From Parahoeflea halophila (GTDB lineage: Bacteria > Pseudomonadota > Alphaproteobacteria > Rhizobiales > Rhizobiaceae): a stretch of DNA of 64,000 bases. Shown piece after piece: positions 46,170-55,141 of this stretch. The stretch spans positions 41,194-105,193 of the forward strand of contig NZ_OCPC01000007.1 of assembly GCF_900220985.1 (NCBI RefSeq). The letters run 5' to 3'. The notes beneath the pieces were generated by a model. That model saw only the letters and a program-made list of their open reading frames with translations, did no database searches and was not told the origin of the DNA. How positions within the stretch are numbered: position 1 is the stretch's first letter; each line of letters opens with the position of its first letter. The translations under genes were made by a program, and so were the position numbers.

Positions 46170-47105
46170 CTAGCGCGCGCCTCGTTCATAGGCTGCGCCC
46201 AAGGCCGAGGGCAGCTTTGCCCGGCGGCCGAAAAGCACGAGAACCAGCATCACGGCCGCAAAGGGCAGCATCTGGATCACATCGGTTGGAATGTTCGAGC
46301 CTGCGACCTGCAGAGCCGTGGTCAGAGACAGCGCCGCCCCGAAAATCAGCGAGCCGATCAACACCCAGAACGGCCGCCCGCGCGCCAGCATGGCAAGTAC
46401 GATGCCGATGAAGCCCGCACCGCCGGTCATGAACGGCACGAAGAGTCCGGCGCCGATGTTTGCGAGATAGGCGCCGCCGAGCCCGGCCATGGCGCCGGTG
46501 AACAGCACAGCAAAGACGCGAATACCGAGCACGTTGCCGCCGGCCACGTCGAGGGCGGCCGGGCTTTCCCCCGCGGCCCGCAAGGTCATGCCGAGATTGG
46601 TGCGGCGATACAGAAGCGCCAGAATAATGACGGCAAGCAGCGCCAAGTACACGATCAGGTGCCGGCCGAAGAGCGACGGTCCTATCACCGGCAGGTCGGT
46701 AAGGCCGGGAATGTTCAGCCTCTCCGGTACCGGCAGGCGCGGATAGGTACGCGAGAACTGGAAGTGATGAAGCAGCGCGGTAAGCCCCTCGGCCCCCAGT
46801 GTCAGGCCGATGCCGATGACAATCTGGTTCAGGCCAAGCCGCACGCACAGAACCGCCATGGCGATGGCCACCATCAAACCGCCGAGAATACCGCCCACGA
46901 AGCCAAGCCACAGGGAATCTGTCTTGAAGGCAACAAGGAAGCCCATATAGGCACCCATCAGCATCATGCCTTCAATGCCGATATTGAGGACCCCGGCCTT
47001 TTCCGACATCTGCTCGCCGAGACCGGCCAGCAACATGGGCACAGCGGCGACGATCGCGCCGGTGAAGAGAGACGACAGGAACGCCTCGGTCAGCAGGCCA
47101 TCCAT
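46170..47105 (-). CDS. BMP-type ABC transporter permease 2
   Basis: 311 residues from ATG 47103-47105, one base after the first permease stop. Membrane protein of the BPD_transp_2 class, with EKAGVLNIGIEGMMLMGAY in its N-terminal third, a motif of nucleoside-type importers (YufQ, BmpC kin). Together with the preceding permease it forms the channel. It is located 61 nt before the lactonase gene in the same direction. Confidence 0.9.
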   Translation of the reverse strand: MDGLLTEAFLSSLFTGAIVAAVPMLLAGLGEQMSEKAGVLNIGIEGMMLMGAYMGFLVAFKTDSLWLGFVGGILGGLMVAIAMAVLCVRLGLNQIVIGIGLTLGAEGLTALLHHFQFSRTYPRLPVPERLNIPGLTDLPVIGPSLFGRHLIVYLALLAVIILALLYRRTNLGMTLRAAGESPAALDVAGGNVLGIRVFAVLFTGAMAGLGGAYLANIGAGLFVPFMTGGAGFIGIVLAMLARGRPFWVLIGSLIFGAALSLTTALQVAGSNIPTDVIQMLPFAAVMLVLVLFGRRAKLPSALGAAYERGAR

Positions 47106-47106
47106 C

Positions 47107-48216
47107 TCAGCGCTCCTTCTTTCGCTTGTGATGATCGATGTATTCACCGAGGCCGAGACAGATCAGCAGGCTCGCCACCAGCACGAGGGTGAAATCCTGC
47201 GGAACGCCAAGGCGGCGGGCGGCGCTCTCGCTGCCGATCAGCAGCGCGGAGTAGAAGAACACCAGCACGATGGCACCCACACCATGAAAACGCGCGAGAA
47301 AAACCAGCGGAATGACCATCAGCCCATAGGCAGGATTCCAGTTGGCGCGCACATTGCCGGCAACACCGAGAATCTCCGAAGCGCCTGACAGCCCGGCAAA
47401 GCCTGCGGAGAGTCCGAAAGTCGCCAGTGTCAGCAACGGCACTGAAAGACCGGCATGGGTGGCGGCCGCCGGGTTGGCACCCACCATCCGCAACCGTAGT
47501 CCGAAGGATGTGCGTGTCATCATCAGATGGACCAGCAGCACCGCAACAAGACCCCAGATCAGTCCACTTGAGATCGTGGTGTCAAACAGCCGCGGCAAAC
47601 GATCCGCAACCGGCAGAGTGCGGGTTTGCGGCACTGTGGTGGCCGGATCGCGGAAAACGAGCTTGACCAGCGTCGAAGCCAGAAGCACCCCCAGAAACGA
47701 CATCATCAGGGTCGTGATGATCTCGTTGACGCCCTGATAGGCCTTCAGGAGTGCGGGAATGATCGACCAGACCGCGCCGACGATCGCCGCAAGCGAAAAG
47801 CCCACCAGCAGGACCGCCCATCCCGGAAGAACACCGACGAGAAGCGGCGCGGTCGCTGCTGCCACAACGGCCCCGAGCAGAAACTGACCATCGGTGCCCA
47901 GATTCCAGATCCCCGCCCGGAAGGCGATAATCAGACTCGCGCAAAGAAACAGCAGCGGCGCCATCCGCGTTGCTGTCTGCTCCAGCCCGAGACCCGAGAA
48001 CAGCGATCGTTCGAGAATATAGCCGTAATAGGTCAGCGGATTGATGCCCACCAGCATCAGGATGATGGCCGACAGCAGGAAAGCGGCCACGATCGGGCCT
48101 ATGGTAACCGTCAGAAAGCGCTGCAACGCGCTGCGCTCCGTGGCTGGACCGGCTGCATCTGCGGCACTGGCGCCCTGGTCCACAGAACCGGGGTTGGTTT
48201 TGTTCTTCATTGTCAT
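47107..48216 (-). CDS. BMP-type ABC transporter permease 1
   Basis: 369 residues. Charged N-terminal 30 residues, then about ten membrane helices. AGIWNLGTDGQFLLGAVVA and GVNEIITTLMM are typical of the YufP/NupP type. Coupled to the ATPase gene by ATGA overlap. Part of the putative B6-vitamer importer. Confidence 0.9.
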   Translation of the reverse strand: MTMKNKTNPGSVDQGASAADAAGPATERSALQRFLTVTIGPIVAAFLLSAIILMLVGINPLTYYGYILERSLFSGLGLEQTATRMAPLLFLCASLIIAFRAGIWNLGTDGQFLLGAVVAAATAPLLVGVLPGWAVLLVGFSLAAIVGAVWSIIPALLKAYQGVNEIITTLMMSFLGVLLASTLVKLVFRDPATTVPQTRTLPVADRLPRLFDTTISSGLIWGLVAVLLVHLMMTRTSFGLRLRMVGANPAAATHAGLSVPLLTLATFGLSAGFAGLSGASEILGVAGNVRANWNPAYGLMVIPLVFLARFHGVGAIVLVFFYSALLIGSESAARRLGVPQDFTLVLVASLLICLGLGEYIDHHKRKKER

Positions 48217-49826
48217 GCGGTTGCCTGTTTTTGTTCTTCCTCGCCCGCCATCATCCGGCCGATACGAAGTCGCAGCACTTCACCCGATCCGTCGTTCCTG
48301 AGGATCCCGCGGACACGGCCACCCTCCATCACCGCGATGCGGTCCGACAAAGCCATGAGTTCGTCGAGATCGGTGGAGATGAGCACCACGCCGAGACCTC
48401 TGCTCGCGATCTCGGCGATGCGCTGGCGCGAAGTGTCGATGTTCTGGAGGTCAAGCCCGTAGGTGGGCTTGTTGAAAACGACGACGCGGGCATCACCCGA
48501 AAGTTCCCGTCCAAGCAGCACCTTCTGGATGTTCCCACCTGAAAGCCGGCCGATCGGTGTGGTCTCGCTCGGGGTGCGGACCGAGAACTTCGCGATCAGG
48601 TCACGCGCGTGCTGTGCGATACGGTGCGGCCGCTCGATGCCGTTCGTCCAGAACGGCGGCTGGCCGATATCCTTGAGCACGGTGTTTTCAGAAATCGGGA
48701 AAGCCCCGACCGAACCCTCCGAGAGCCGGTCATCGGTCAGGTAACGCAAACCCTTGCGGCGGCGCTGGGCAACCGATGCGAGGCTGATGTCCTCGCCGTC
48801 GATCTCCACCCGTCCACCTGCCAGCGCACGTTGCCCGGCAAGCGCCTCGGCCAACTGCTTCTGGCCATTGCCGTCGATGCCCGCGACACCGAGTATTTCC
48901 CCGGCCTTGAGATCGAGAGAGATGTTCTGGAGACCCATGACATTGGAATCGCCACGGGTCGAAAGATCGGTGACCTTCAGCACCGTTTCCGCGCGCGCCG
49001 TGCTTGCGCGGAGCTCGGCAGAGGCGGCGCCGGCCTCACGTCCGAACATCAGCCGGACGATCTCGTCGACAGCCTGATCCTCCGACATGCCCCGGAGGTC
49101 TTCGGGCCCCATCTCACCGGCAAGAGCGCCCTGCTTGAGGACGGAGATACGGGTGCCGAAGCGGTAAGCCTCGGCGAGCTTGTGGGTAATGAAAATCACG
49201 GCCAGTCCGCCTTGGACCAGCTTCTGCATCCGCGCGCCCAGTTCTTCTGCACCTTGCGGCGTCAGCATGGACGTTGCCTCATCGAGGATCAGCACCTTGC
49301 TGTCACGCAACAGGGCACGTGCGATCTCGATCTGCTGCTGCTGTCCCAGCGACAACTCGCCGGTGATGGCGTCGAGCGGGAGGGAGAGCGCGAAATCTCG
49401 CTTGAGCTCTTCCATCCGCTGAGTGATAGCCGCCCGTGGCGGCCGCTCGTACCAGGGCGCACCAAGGGTGAGGTTTTCGAACACGGTGAGTGTCGGCACC
49501 AGCATGGAATGCTGGAAGACCGTGCTGATGCCCGCATCGAGACTGGCCGATGGGCTGGCCAGCCGCGTTTTCTGTCCCTCGAGCGTCAGGTAGCCCTCGT
49601 CCGGCTCCTGAAGCCCGGCGAGCATGCCGACGAGCGTCGACTTGCCCGCGCCGTTCTCGCCGAGCAGGACATGAACCTCACCCGGGTGAATGCTGAGCGA
49701 GACGTTGTTGACCGCGATCACGCCGGGAAAGCGCTTGGTCACACCATGCACACCGATGATGCCTGTCCCCTTTTGAGGGGACAGGTTTGTCGGGGTTTCC
49801 GTTGCAAGTGCCACGGACTTGCTCAC
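48213..49826 (-). CDS. BMP-type ABC transporter ATP-binding protein (two ABC domains)
   Basis: 537 residues, sugar/nucleoside class. First Walker A GENGAGKST, first signature LSLGQQQ, LILDEATSML; second domain has the degenerate Walker A GIDGNGQKQ and signature LSGGNIQK, the usual asymmetry of RbsA/YufO proteins. A strong hairpin lies within its first 22 codons (49762-49785). It overlaps the binding-protein gene by 4 nt. Predicted to power uptake of B6 vitamers because the genes downstream are B6 enzymes. Confidence 0.92.
   Translation of the reverse strand: MSKSVALATETPTNLSPQKGTGIIGVHGVTKRFPGVIAVNNVSLSIHPGEVHVLLGENGAGKSTLVGMLAGLQEPDEGYLTLEGQKTRLASPSASLDAGISTVFQHSMLVPTLTVFENLTLGAPWYERPPRAAITQRMEELKRDFALSLPLDAITGELSLGQQQQIEIARALLRDSKVLILDEATSMLTPQGAEELGARMQKLVQGGLAVIFITHKLAEAYRFGTRISVLKQGALAGEMGPEDLRGMSEDQAVDEIVRLMFGREAGAASAELRASTARAETVLKVTDLSTRGDSNVMGLQNISLDLKAGEILGVAGIDGNGQKQLAEALAGQRALAGGRVEIDGEDISLASVAQRRRKGLRYLTDDRLSEGSVGAFPISENTVLKDIGQPPFWTNGIERPHRIAQHARDLIAKFSVRTPSETTPIGRLSGGNIQKVLLGRELSGDARVVVFNKPTYGLDLQNIDTSRQRIAEIASRGLGVVLISTDLDELMALSDRIAVMEGGRVRGILRNDGSGEVLRLRIGRMMAGEEEQKQATA
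49762..49785. other. Strong hairpin at start of the ABC ATPase gene
   Basis: CCTGTCCCC-TTTTGA-GGGGACAGG, a perfect 9-bp stem with a 6-nt loop, about 40 nt after the ATPase start codon and just behind the binding-protein gene. No T-tract follows on the minus strand, so it is not a typical terminator. It may stabilise the upstream binding-protein mRNA or dampen ATPase translation, as known for other binding-protein operons. Confidence 0.6.
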
Positions 49827-50839
49827 TCGGCCAGGGTGACCAGCGCACGGACTTCCGCGGCATCGAATTTCGGCTCGACCTTGATCTCGCCGGAGAGGAT
49901 CTGCTCACGCAGAGCCATGACATCTTCCCAGGCCGCGTCGTCGACCTGCGGAGTCTTGATCAGCTTGACGGAATCGTCGGCCAGGCTGATCGCGTAGCTG
50001 CGGGTGCCGTACTTGTCGGCTTTCAGGTCTTCGATCATCGCGGTGTAGACCGGAGTCATGTCCCACATGACGGAGGTCAGGAGATGTCCCTTGTCGAGCG
50101 AGGACTTGTCACCGATCACGTCGATGAACAACACGTCCGAGCCGTCGGTGGCCTTGTTGGATTCAACCGCCTGGATCATGCCGAAGCTCGATCCGTTGCC
50201 CTGACCGAAAATGATGTCTGCTCCGGCTGCGATCACTGAGGTGGTGACGCGGTTGCCGCCGGCAGCATCCGAGTAGGCGGCCGGACCGATGACGGAGTAG
50301 AGGATCTTCACATCCGGGTTCTCGGCCTGAACACCTTCTGCGAAGCCAGCCGACTGCGCATTCCACGATGGCGGTTCACCAGATACCACGATACCGACGG
50401 TGCCGGTGGTGGTCATCTTCGCGGCAAGACGGCCGGCCAGGTAGGCCCCTTCATGACCGGACAGCGTATAGTCAGCAACCTTGCCGGGCGTGAGCGCGTC
50501 GGGGCTGTCGACGATGGCAACAGCCACACCCGTCTCCTCGGCAATTTCAGGGCCCGCAGTGTTGTAGCCGCTGGCATGGGCGAGCAGCAGATCTGCTCCT
50601 TCGGCGGCAAGTTCGCGCATCGGAGCACGCACATCACCATAACCAAGACCTTCTGCGACGATGATTTCGACACCGGTCGCCTCGGCCGCAGCCTTGGCTG
50701 CGTCTACGCCCTGTTGGTTCCAGCCGAAGTCACTTCCCTGTTCCGGAGTGAGAATGGCTATGGTATCAACCTCGGCGGCAAATGCCGGGGATGCTAGCAC
50801 CACGCCAAGCGCGGCAGAAATAAGTAGGTTTTTCATCAT
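49823..50839 (-). CDS. BMP-family ABC transporter substrate-binding protein
   Basis: 338 residues from ATG 50837-50839 after GGGAG. Sec signal LLISAALGVVLASPAFA then AEVDTIAIL. The mature protein has the PnrA/Med fold with LTPEQGSDFGWNQQG and DVIGDKSSLDKG. BMP proteins usually bind nucleosides or related heterocycles. Because the same operon carries the first three steps of pyridoxal breakdown, pyridoxine, pyridoxal or pyridoxamine are the most likely ligands. The start codon overlaps that of a plus-strand gene in a CATG tetranucleotide. Confidence 0.88.
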   Translation of the reverse strand: MMKNLLISAALGVVLASPAFAAEVDTIAILTPEQGSDFGWNQQGVDAAKAAAEATGVEIIVAEGLGYGDVRAPMRELAAEGADLLLAHASGYNTAGPEIAEETGVAVAIVDSPDALTPGKVADYTLSGHEGAYLAGRLAAKMTTTGTVGIVVSGEPPSWNAQSAGFAEGVQAENPDVKILYSVIGPAAYSDAAGGNRVTTSVIAAGADIIFGQGNGSSFGMIQAVESNKATDGSDVLFIDVIGDKSSLDKGHLLTSVMWDMTPVYTAMIEDLKADKYGTRSYAISLADDSVKLIKTPQVDDAAWEDVMALREQILSGEIKVEPKFDAAEVRALVTLAE

Positions 50840-51335
50840 GTTGCTCCCACAATGGTTATCGGTTTCCAAACTGAATACGAAAGCGATTGGCAGACGATTT
50901 GTTGTTTTTGTTGCCCTGTCTGCTGGGCTTTCCTCACTCCCGGCTGAAGCCGGAAGCGGAGCTTATGTGCCTTATTCAGGCATCGTTCACGGGACAGAGG
51001 GGACCGACCCGGTGAAGGTTTCTGTGATCAACGCGACCGGTACTCCGCTTGTTTGCGAAGCTGCGCTGGCCCACTGGTACTCCGATGAACTCGGTCGCAT
51101 TTCTCCCGGAGAGGAACTCACTTTCACGTTGCAGCACGACCCGGAGACTGGTGTTTTCAACCTCATGAACGCGACCGATGCCCGGATGCCGGTCGAAGCC
51201 CTCTGGTGTGCCAGCGATGCCGGCCGCGCGCGGCTCACCCTGCCGATTGCCAGCGGCAAGGCGGAAGCGGCACTGCGCTACTCCTGCCATGCCGGTGACG
51301 AAACCGGTCTGAGCTGCGAGACAGCCAGCGGTTAG
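50838..51335 (+). CDS. Exported hypothetical protein, divergent to the BMP gene
   Basis: 165 residues if ATG 50838 is used; there is no later in-frame start before the signal peptide. A hydrophobic core FVVFVALSAGLSSLPAEA at about 22-39 looks like a Sec signal. The mature part has four Cys (LVCEAA, LWCASD, YSCHAG, LSCETA), likely two disulfides. It ends 4 nt from the convergent dctP stop. Codon use is typical of the region. No family recognised. Its start codon overlaps that of the binding-protein gene on the other strand, so regulation of the two must be interlocked, or the true start differs. Confidence 0.6.
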   Translation: MLLPQWLSVSKLNTKAIGRRFVVFVALSAGLSSLPAEAGSGAYVPYSGIVHGTEGTDPVKVSVINATGTPLVCEAALAHWYSDELGRISPGEELTFTLQHDPETGVFNLMNATDARMPVEALWCASDAGRARLTLPIASGKAEAALRYSCHAGDETGLSCETASG

Positions 51336-51339
51336 CGCG

Positions 51340-52371
51340 TCATTTCGAGCGGACCTCTTTGAGTTTTGCGGCGATCCGTTCCTTGACCTCGACGACCTCA
51401 GGCTGATCGGCAATCACCTCTTCGGCGACCTTGGCGAACGTCGCATGCAGCTCATTTTTCTGATCTTCAGTGAGCGTGTGAACCTCGCCGCCATTGTCCA
51501 GCCAAGCTTTTTCTGCACGCTCGACATTCTCGACACCCCAGGGGAACACAGTCTTCTCGGCCGCCCTGCCGGCTTCGATGATCGCGGTTCTGACCTCCTC
51601 GGGCTGCGATTGGAACCACGCTTCGTTGACAAGCGTGACCGAGACAAGCTGGGTCATGTCGATGTTGGTGACGTGCTTGGCCGTGTCATAGAACTTGAAC
51701 GCCGAGAGGATCGGAATACCGGCCAGCATGCCGTCGATGCCGCCCGCCTGCAGCTGCGGTGTCACTTCCGAAAGTGCCAGCGGTGTCGGATTCACGCCAA
51801 GTGCCGCCATCGGCTCCATTTGCAGCGGCGAAGCGAAGGTGCGCACCTTCAGGCCTTTGAAGCCCTCAAGCGTTGTCACCGGTTCACGAGTCAGGATCTG
51901 GGTCGGCGAGTTGAAGATCGCGCCGATGATTCGGACACCCTTGTCGAGGAAAAGGGTTTCCAGGTAATCGCGGAAATCCTCGTCATGGATTACCGCACCG
52001 ACTTCGTTGGCATCAACAAACAGGCCCGGCACGTCGAAGGCCTGAAAACGCGGATCGACATTGGTCACGAAGGAAGTCGGCGTGGTGAAGGCTTCGATGG
52101 TTCCCAGCAATACACCTTCGGCCATGCGCGGGATCGCGCCAAGCTGCGAGGCTGGATAGAGTTCTACATTGAGCGCGTCGCCGACGCGGGCTCCGACCTC
52201 CTTCTGGAATTCCTTCTGCCACTCGTGCTGCACGTCGTTGATCGTGGCCGAGGCAAGCTTCATCGTGCTTTGTGCATAGGCGGAACCAGCAAAGGGCAGC
52301 ATCAAGGAGACTGCCGCAATCGCGCCGAGGGCGCGCCGGGTCAAGGTGAAGCGTTTGGTCTCTTTCGTCAT
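51340..52371 (-). CDS. dctP: TRAP transporter substrate-binding protein, DctP family
   Basis: 343 residues from ATG 52369-52371 with GGAG upstream. Sec signal ALGAIAAVSLMLPFAGSAYA. The mature protein shows the DctP pattern, including PTQILTREPVTTLEGFKGLKVR, where the Arg (VRTF) usually binds the ligand carboxylate. It follows the large permease gene. In this operon a pyridine carboxylate such as 4-pyridoxate is a reasonable ligand; succinate-type acids are the alternative. Confidence 0.9.
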   Translation of the reverse strand: MTKETKRFTLTRRALGAIAAVSLMLPFAGSAYAQSTMKLASATINDVQHEWQKEFQKEVGARVGDALNVELYPASQLGAIPRMAEGVLLGTIEAFTTPTSFVTNVDPRFQAFDVPGLFVDANEVGAVIHDEDFRDYLETLFLDKGVRIIGAIFNSPTQILTREPVTTLEGFKGLKVRTFASPLQMEPMAALGVNPTPLALSEVTPQLQAGGIDGMLAGIPILSAFKFYDTAKHVTNIDMTQLVSVTLVNEAWFQSQPEEVRTAIIEAGRAAEKTVFPWGVENVERAEKAWLDNGGEVHTLTEDQKNELHATFAKVAEEVIADQPEVVEVKERIAAKLKEVRSK

Positions 52372-52399
52372 TTCCTGTTCTCCATGTGCGTGGGTGCAC

Positions 52400-53674
52400 T
52401 TACGACATGCCATTAGTGAGCCATAGCGAAAGCGCGGGGATGAGAGTGATGAGGGCGAGAGCGGAGATCTGGACCACCATGTAAGGCAGAACTCCGCGGT
52501 AGATGTCGGATGTGCGCAAGCCGAGAACCGACTGCGCGACGAAGATGTTCAGACCGAAGGGCGGCGTGAACATGCCGATGGCGAGGTTGACGGTCATGAC
52601 CACGCCGAAATGGATGGGGTCGATACCGAGCGACACCGCGATCGGCACCAGCAGCGGCGACAGCACCAGGATTGCCGAAGTCGGATCGAGCACGCAGCCG
52701 ATCGCCAGCAGAAGCAGGTTCACCGTCAGCAGGAAGCCCAGTGGTGACAGGCCGGCGTCAGCGGTTGCTGCGATCAGCGCCTGCGGCACCCCTTCGACGG
52801 TCAGGATCCAGCTGATGACACCGGCAGCGGCGACCACAATCATGATGCGGGCGGTCATCATCGCCGAGGTGATGGCTGCTTCCAGCAAAGCGCTGAAATT
52901 GACGGTACGGTAAATCACCATCCCGACAAAAGCGGCATAGGCGCAGGCAAAGCCGCCGGCTTCGGTGGGGGAAAAGAATCCCGCATAGATGCCGATCATC
53001 ACGAATGCCGGCATGGTGAGCGCCCAGAACGCCTGCTTGAATGCCTCCCAGGCGATCTCGGCGCGGAAGCTCGCTTCCCGGGGAATGCGCGCCACCAGGG
53101 CCGAAAAGGCGATGTAGCCGGCCATCAGCAAAGCCATGACGATGCCCGGAATGATACCCGCGATGAAAAGCTTGGCGATCGATTGCTCGGCCGAGGCGCC
53201 ATAGAGGATCATGGCGATCGACGGGGGGATCACGATGTCGATCGCGCCGCTTGAAGTGATGATGCCGGCAGCGCGTTGTTTGCCGTAACCGCCCTTGATG
53301 AGCTGCGGGTACATGTTCCGGCCAACGGCTGCGACAGCGGCGGCGGAAGAGCCGCAGATCGTGCCGATCAGAGTCGAGCCGCCGAGTGCCGCAATCCCGA
53401 GCGAGCCAGGCACCCGGCCGAAAAGCGCGCGCACAAGATTGATGAGCCGGTCGGCGATGCCGCTGATCGCCATCAATTCACCGGCAAAGACAAAGAACGG
53501 AACCGACAACAGCGCATAGGCGTCCAGGCCGCCGAAAATCGTCTGCTGGAGCGCGATCAGCGGCGGGCCAGGGAAGAGAACGAGCGCCAGCGACCCGGCA
53601 GCGAGCAGCGCCACGAAGATCGGCGCGCCGAGCGCAATCAGGACGACGACACTGATGCCCAGAACCCAGGTCAT
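52400..53674 (-). CDS. dctM: TRAP transporter large permease, DctM family
   Basis: 424 residues, about twelve membrane segments. LIGTICGSSAAAVAAVGRNMYP and the C-terminal half PPSIAMILYGA are conserved DctM regions. Works with the small permease by sodium-coupled transport. Overlaps the DctQ stop by ATGA; the stop lies 29 nt before dctP. Confidence 0.92.
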   Translation of the reverse strand: MTWVLGISVVVLIALGAPIFVALLAAGSLALVLFPGPPLIALQQTIFGGLDAYALLSVPFFVFAGELMAISGIADRLINLVRALFGRVPGSLGIAALGGSTLIGTICGSSAAAVAAVGRNMYPQLIKGGYGKQRAAGIITSSGAIDIVIPPSIAMILYGASAEQSIAKLFIAGIIPGIVMALLMAGYIAFSALVARIPREASFRAEIAWEAFKQAFWALTMPAFVMIGIYAGFFSPTEAGGFACAYAAFVGMVIYRTVNFSALLEAAITSAMMTARIMIVVAAAGVISWILTVEGVPQALIAATADAGLSPLGFLLTVNLLLLAIGCVLDPTSAILVLSPLLVPIAVSLGIDPIHFGVVMTVNLAIGMFTPPFGLNIFVAQSVLGLRTSDIYRGVLPYMVVQISALALITLIPALSLWLTNGMS

Positions 53675-54213
53675 GAGCGACGTCCTTGAGAAAATGCGAG
53701 CCGGGACATGTCGATTACGGTCAGGAAGGCCGTGACAGCCGCGATGCCGACGAAGCCGACGAGGATTGCCGAATGGGGTACGACCATCGGGATGCCGAGC
53801 CCCATGCTGGTCTGGTTCAGGCTCGCAATCCGGCCGATGAAATCGAAACTGTGCCAGGCAATGAAGAGCGACACGGCAACGGTGGCAATGTCGATGAGGA
53901 TCTGCACGGTTGCTGCCAGGGCGCCGCTCATGGCGGTTGGCAACAGGTTGATTGCGAGGTGGTCACGGTTGCGAGCGGCAAGAATGGCGCCAAGCATGAC
54001 GATCCAGATCATGCCGTAGACCAGCAGTTCGTCTGCTCCAACCAGGGAGTACCAACCGCTGTAGCGGCCCACCGCGTTGGCAACATTGACCACGACCATG
54101 ACGACTAGGCCAATGCCCAGGAGTATCCCGACGAGCCGGACAACAGCCGCCTCGGCCCGGATGAACCCGTTGCCCCTCATGCGCCCGTCTCCGCCCCGTG
54201 GTCCTGTGGTCAT
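53671..54213 (-). CDS. dctQ: TRAP transporter small permease, DctQ family
   Basis: 180 residues from ATG 54211-54213; an ATG at 54180 with a better GGAGA site would give 169 residues. Four membrane helices; the segment YGMIWIVMLGAILAARNRDHLAINLL is typical. It starts 4 nt after the 5-formyl dehydrogenase stop, so the transporter is clearly in the degradative operon. Confidence 0.88.
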   Translation of the reverse strand: MTTGPRGGDGRMRGNGFIRAEAAVVRLVGILLGIGLVVMVVVNVANAVGRYSGWYSLVGADELLVYGMIWIVMLGAILAARNRDHLAINLLPTAMSGALAATVQILIDIATVAVSLFIAWHSFDFIGRIASLNQTSMGLGIPMVVPHSAILVGFVGIAAVTAFLTVIDMSRLAFSQGRRS

Positions 54214-54217
54214 GGTG

Positions 54218-55141
54218 CTAGTCTTTCCCCTCGAGAATGCGGCGGATGGCGACGAGCTTCTTCGCCCGTTCCGGCTGCAATTGCGCGATCTTCTCCGGCG
54301 GGTAGGCGTAGACCCCTTCGCCAGACTTGATGCCAAGCTTGCCGTCAGCCATCTGCCTTGTCACAAGCGGAGCCACATCCTTGCGATCACACAGGTCTTT
54401 GTTCAGGAACGAAGACACCGAGTGGTAGATGTCCATCCCGGCCATATCGAGAAGCGCCATGGGCCCGACGACAGCCAGCTTGTAACCGATGCCCCAGGAA
54501 ACGCAGGTATCGATGTCCTCGGGCTCGATCACACCGCGCTCGACGAGATCAACGACCTCGCGCAGCAGCGCATAGAGCACGCGGTTTTCGACAAACCCCG
54601 GGACGTCCTTCTTCAGCAGGACGGGCAGCAACCCGAGCGAGCGGATGAAGTCGCGGATTGTGGCGATCGTTTCCGGAGCGGTCTGCTCGCCGCCGATCAC
54701 CTCAATCATCGGAATGATGTGCGGCGGATTGGACCAGTGCATGCCGACCATACGGGCCGGTTTCGAGATATGCGCTTGCAGCCGGGTGATCGGGATGCCC
54801 GACGTGTCTGAGGCGACGATCGTTTCCGCCGAAATCATCCCCTCGATGTTGCGGTAGACGTCGGCCTTGATGTCCTCTTTCTCGGGGACGTTCTCGATCA
54901 CCAGATCGGCACCAGCCACGGCATCCTGCAGCTCGCTGGTCAGGCGAACCGATCCGGTGCCCTTGGTCTCGATCCCGAGATTGTCGAGAACCCCGTCTGC
55001 GGCGGCCAGCATCGGGCGTGCCCGCTCGATCGCCGCCGGAGCGATGTCATAGGCGACGACGTCCATACCGCCCCGCGCAAGACGGGCCGCCATGCCGGGC
55101 CCCATGGTTCCTAGACCGATTATTGCTACGCGCTGGATCAT
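54218..55141 (-). CDS. 5-Formyl-3-hydroxy-2-methylpyridine-4-carboxylate 5-dehydrogenase (HAD family)
   Basis: 307 residues. 3-Hydroxyacyl-CoA dehydrogenase fold: [19 protein letters not shown] at the NAD site, [16 protein letters not shown] with the catalytic His, and [17 protein letters not shown] in the C-terminal domain. In M. loti an HAD-family protein performs this B6 step, oxidising the 5-formyl pyridine to the 4,5-dicarboxylate. The gene overlaps the 4-pyridoxate dehydrogenase gene by ATGA, which supports this role. A 3-hydroxybutyryl-CoA dehydrogenase would be expected elsewhere. Confidence 0.85.
   Translation of the reverse strand: MIQRVAIIGLGTMGPGMAARLARGGMDVVAYDIAPAAIERARPMLAAADGVLDNLGIETKGTGSVRLTSELQDAVAGADLVIENVPEKEDIKADVYRNIEGMISAETIVASDTSGIPITRLQAHISKPARMVGMHWSNPPHIIPMIEVIGGEQTAPETIATIRDFIRSLGLLPVLLKKDVPGFVENRVLYALLREVVDLVERGVIEPEDIDTCVSWGIGYKLAVVGPMALLDMAGMDIYHSVSSFLNKDLCDRKDVAPLVTRQMADGKLGIKSGEGVYAYPPEKIAQLQPERAKKLVAIRRILEGKD

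Noticed and set aside
48609..49997. 462-codon plus-strand open frame
   Set aside because: Antisense to the transporter ATPase gene, no recognisable domain.
54218..55141. 3-hydroxybutyryl-CoA dehydrogenase
   Set aside because: Fold is right but it is sandwiched between 4-pyridoxate dehydrogenase and a TRAP transporter; an HAD-fold B6 enzyme is known.
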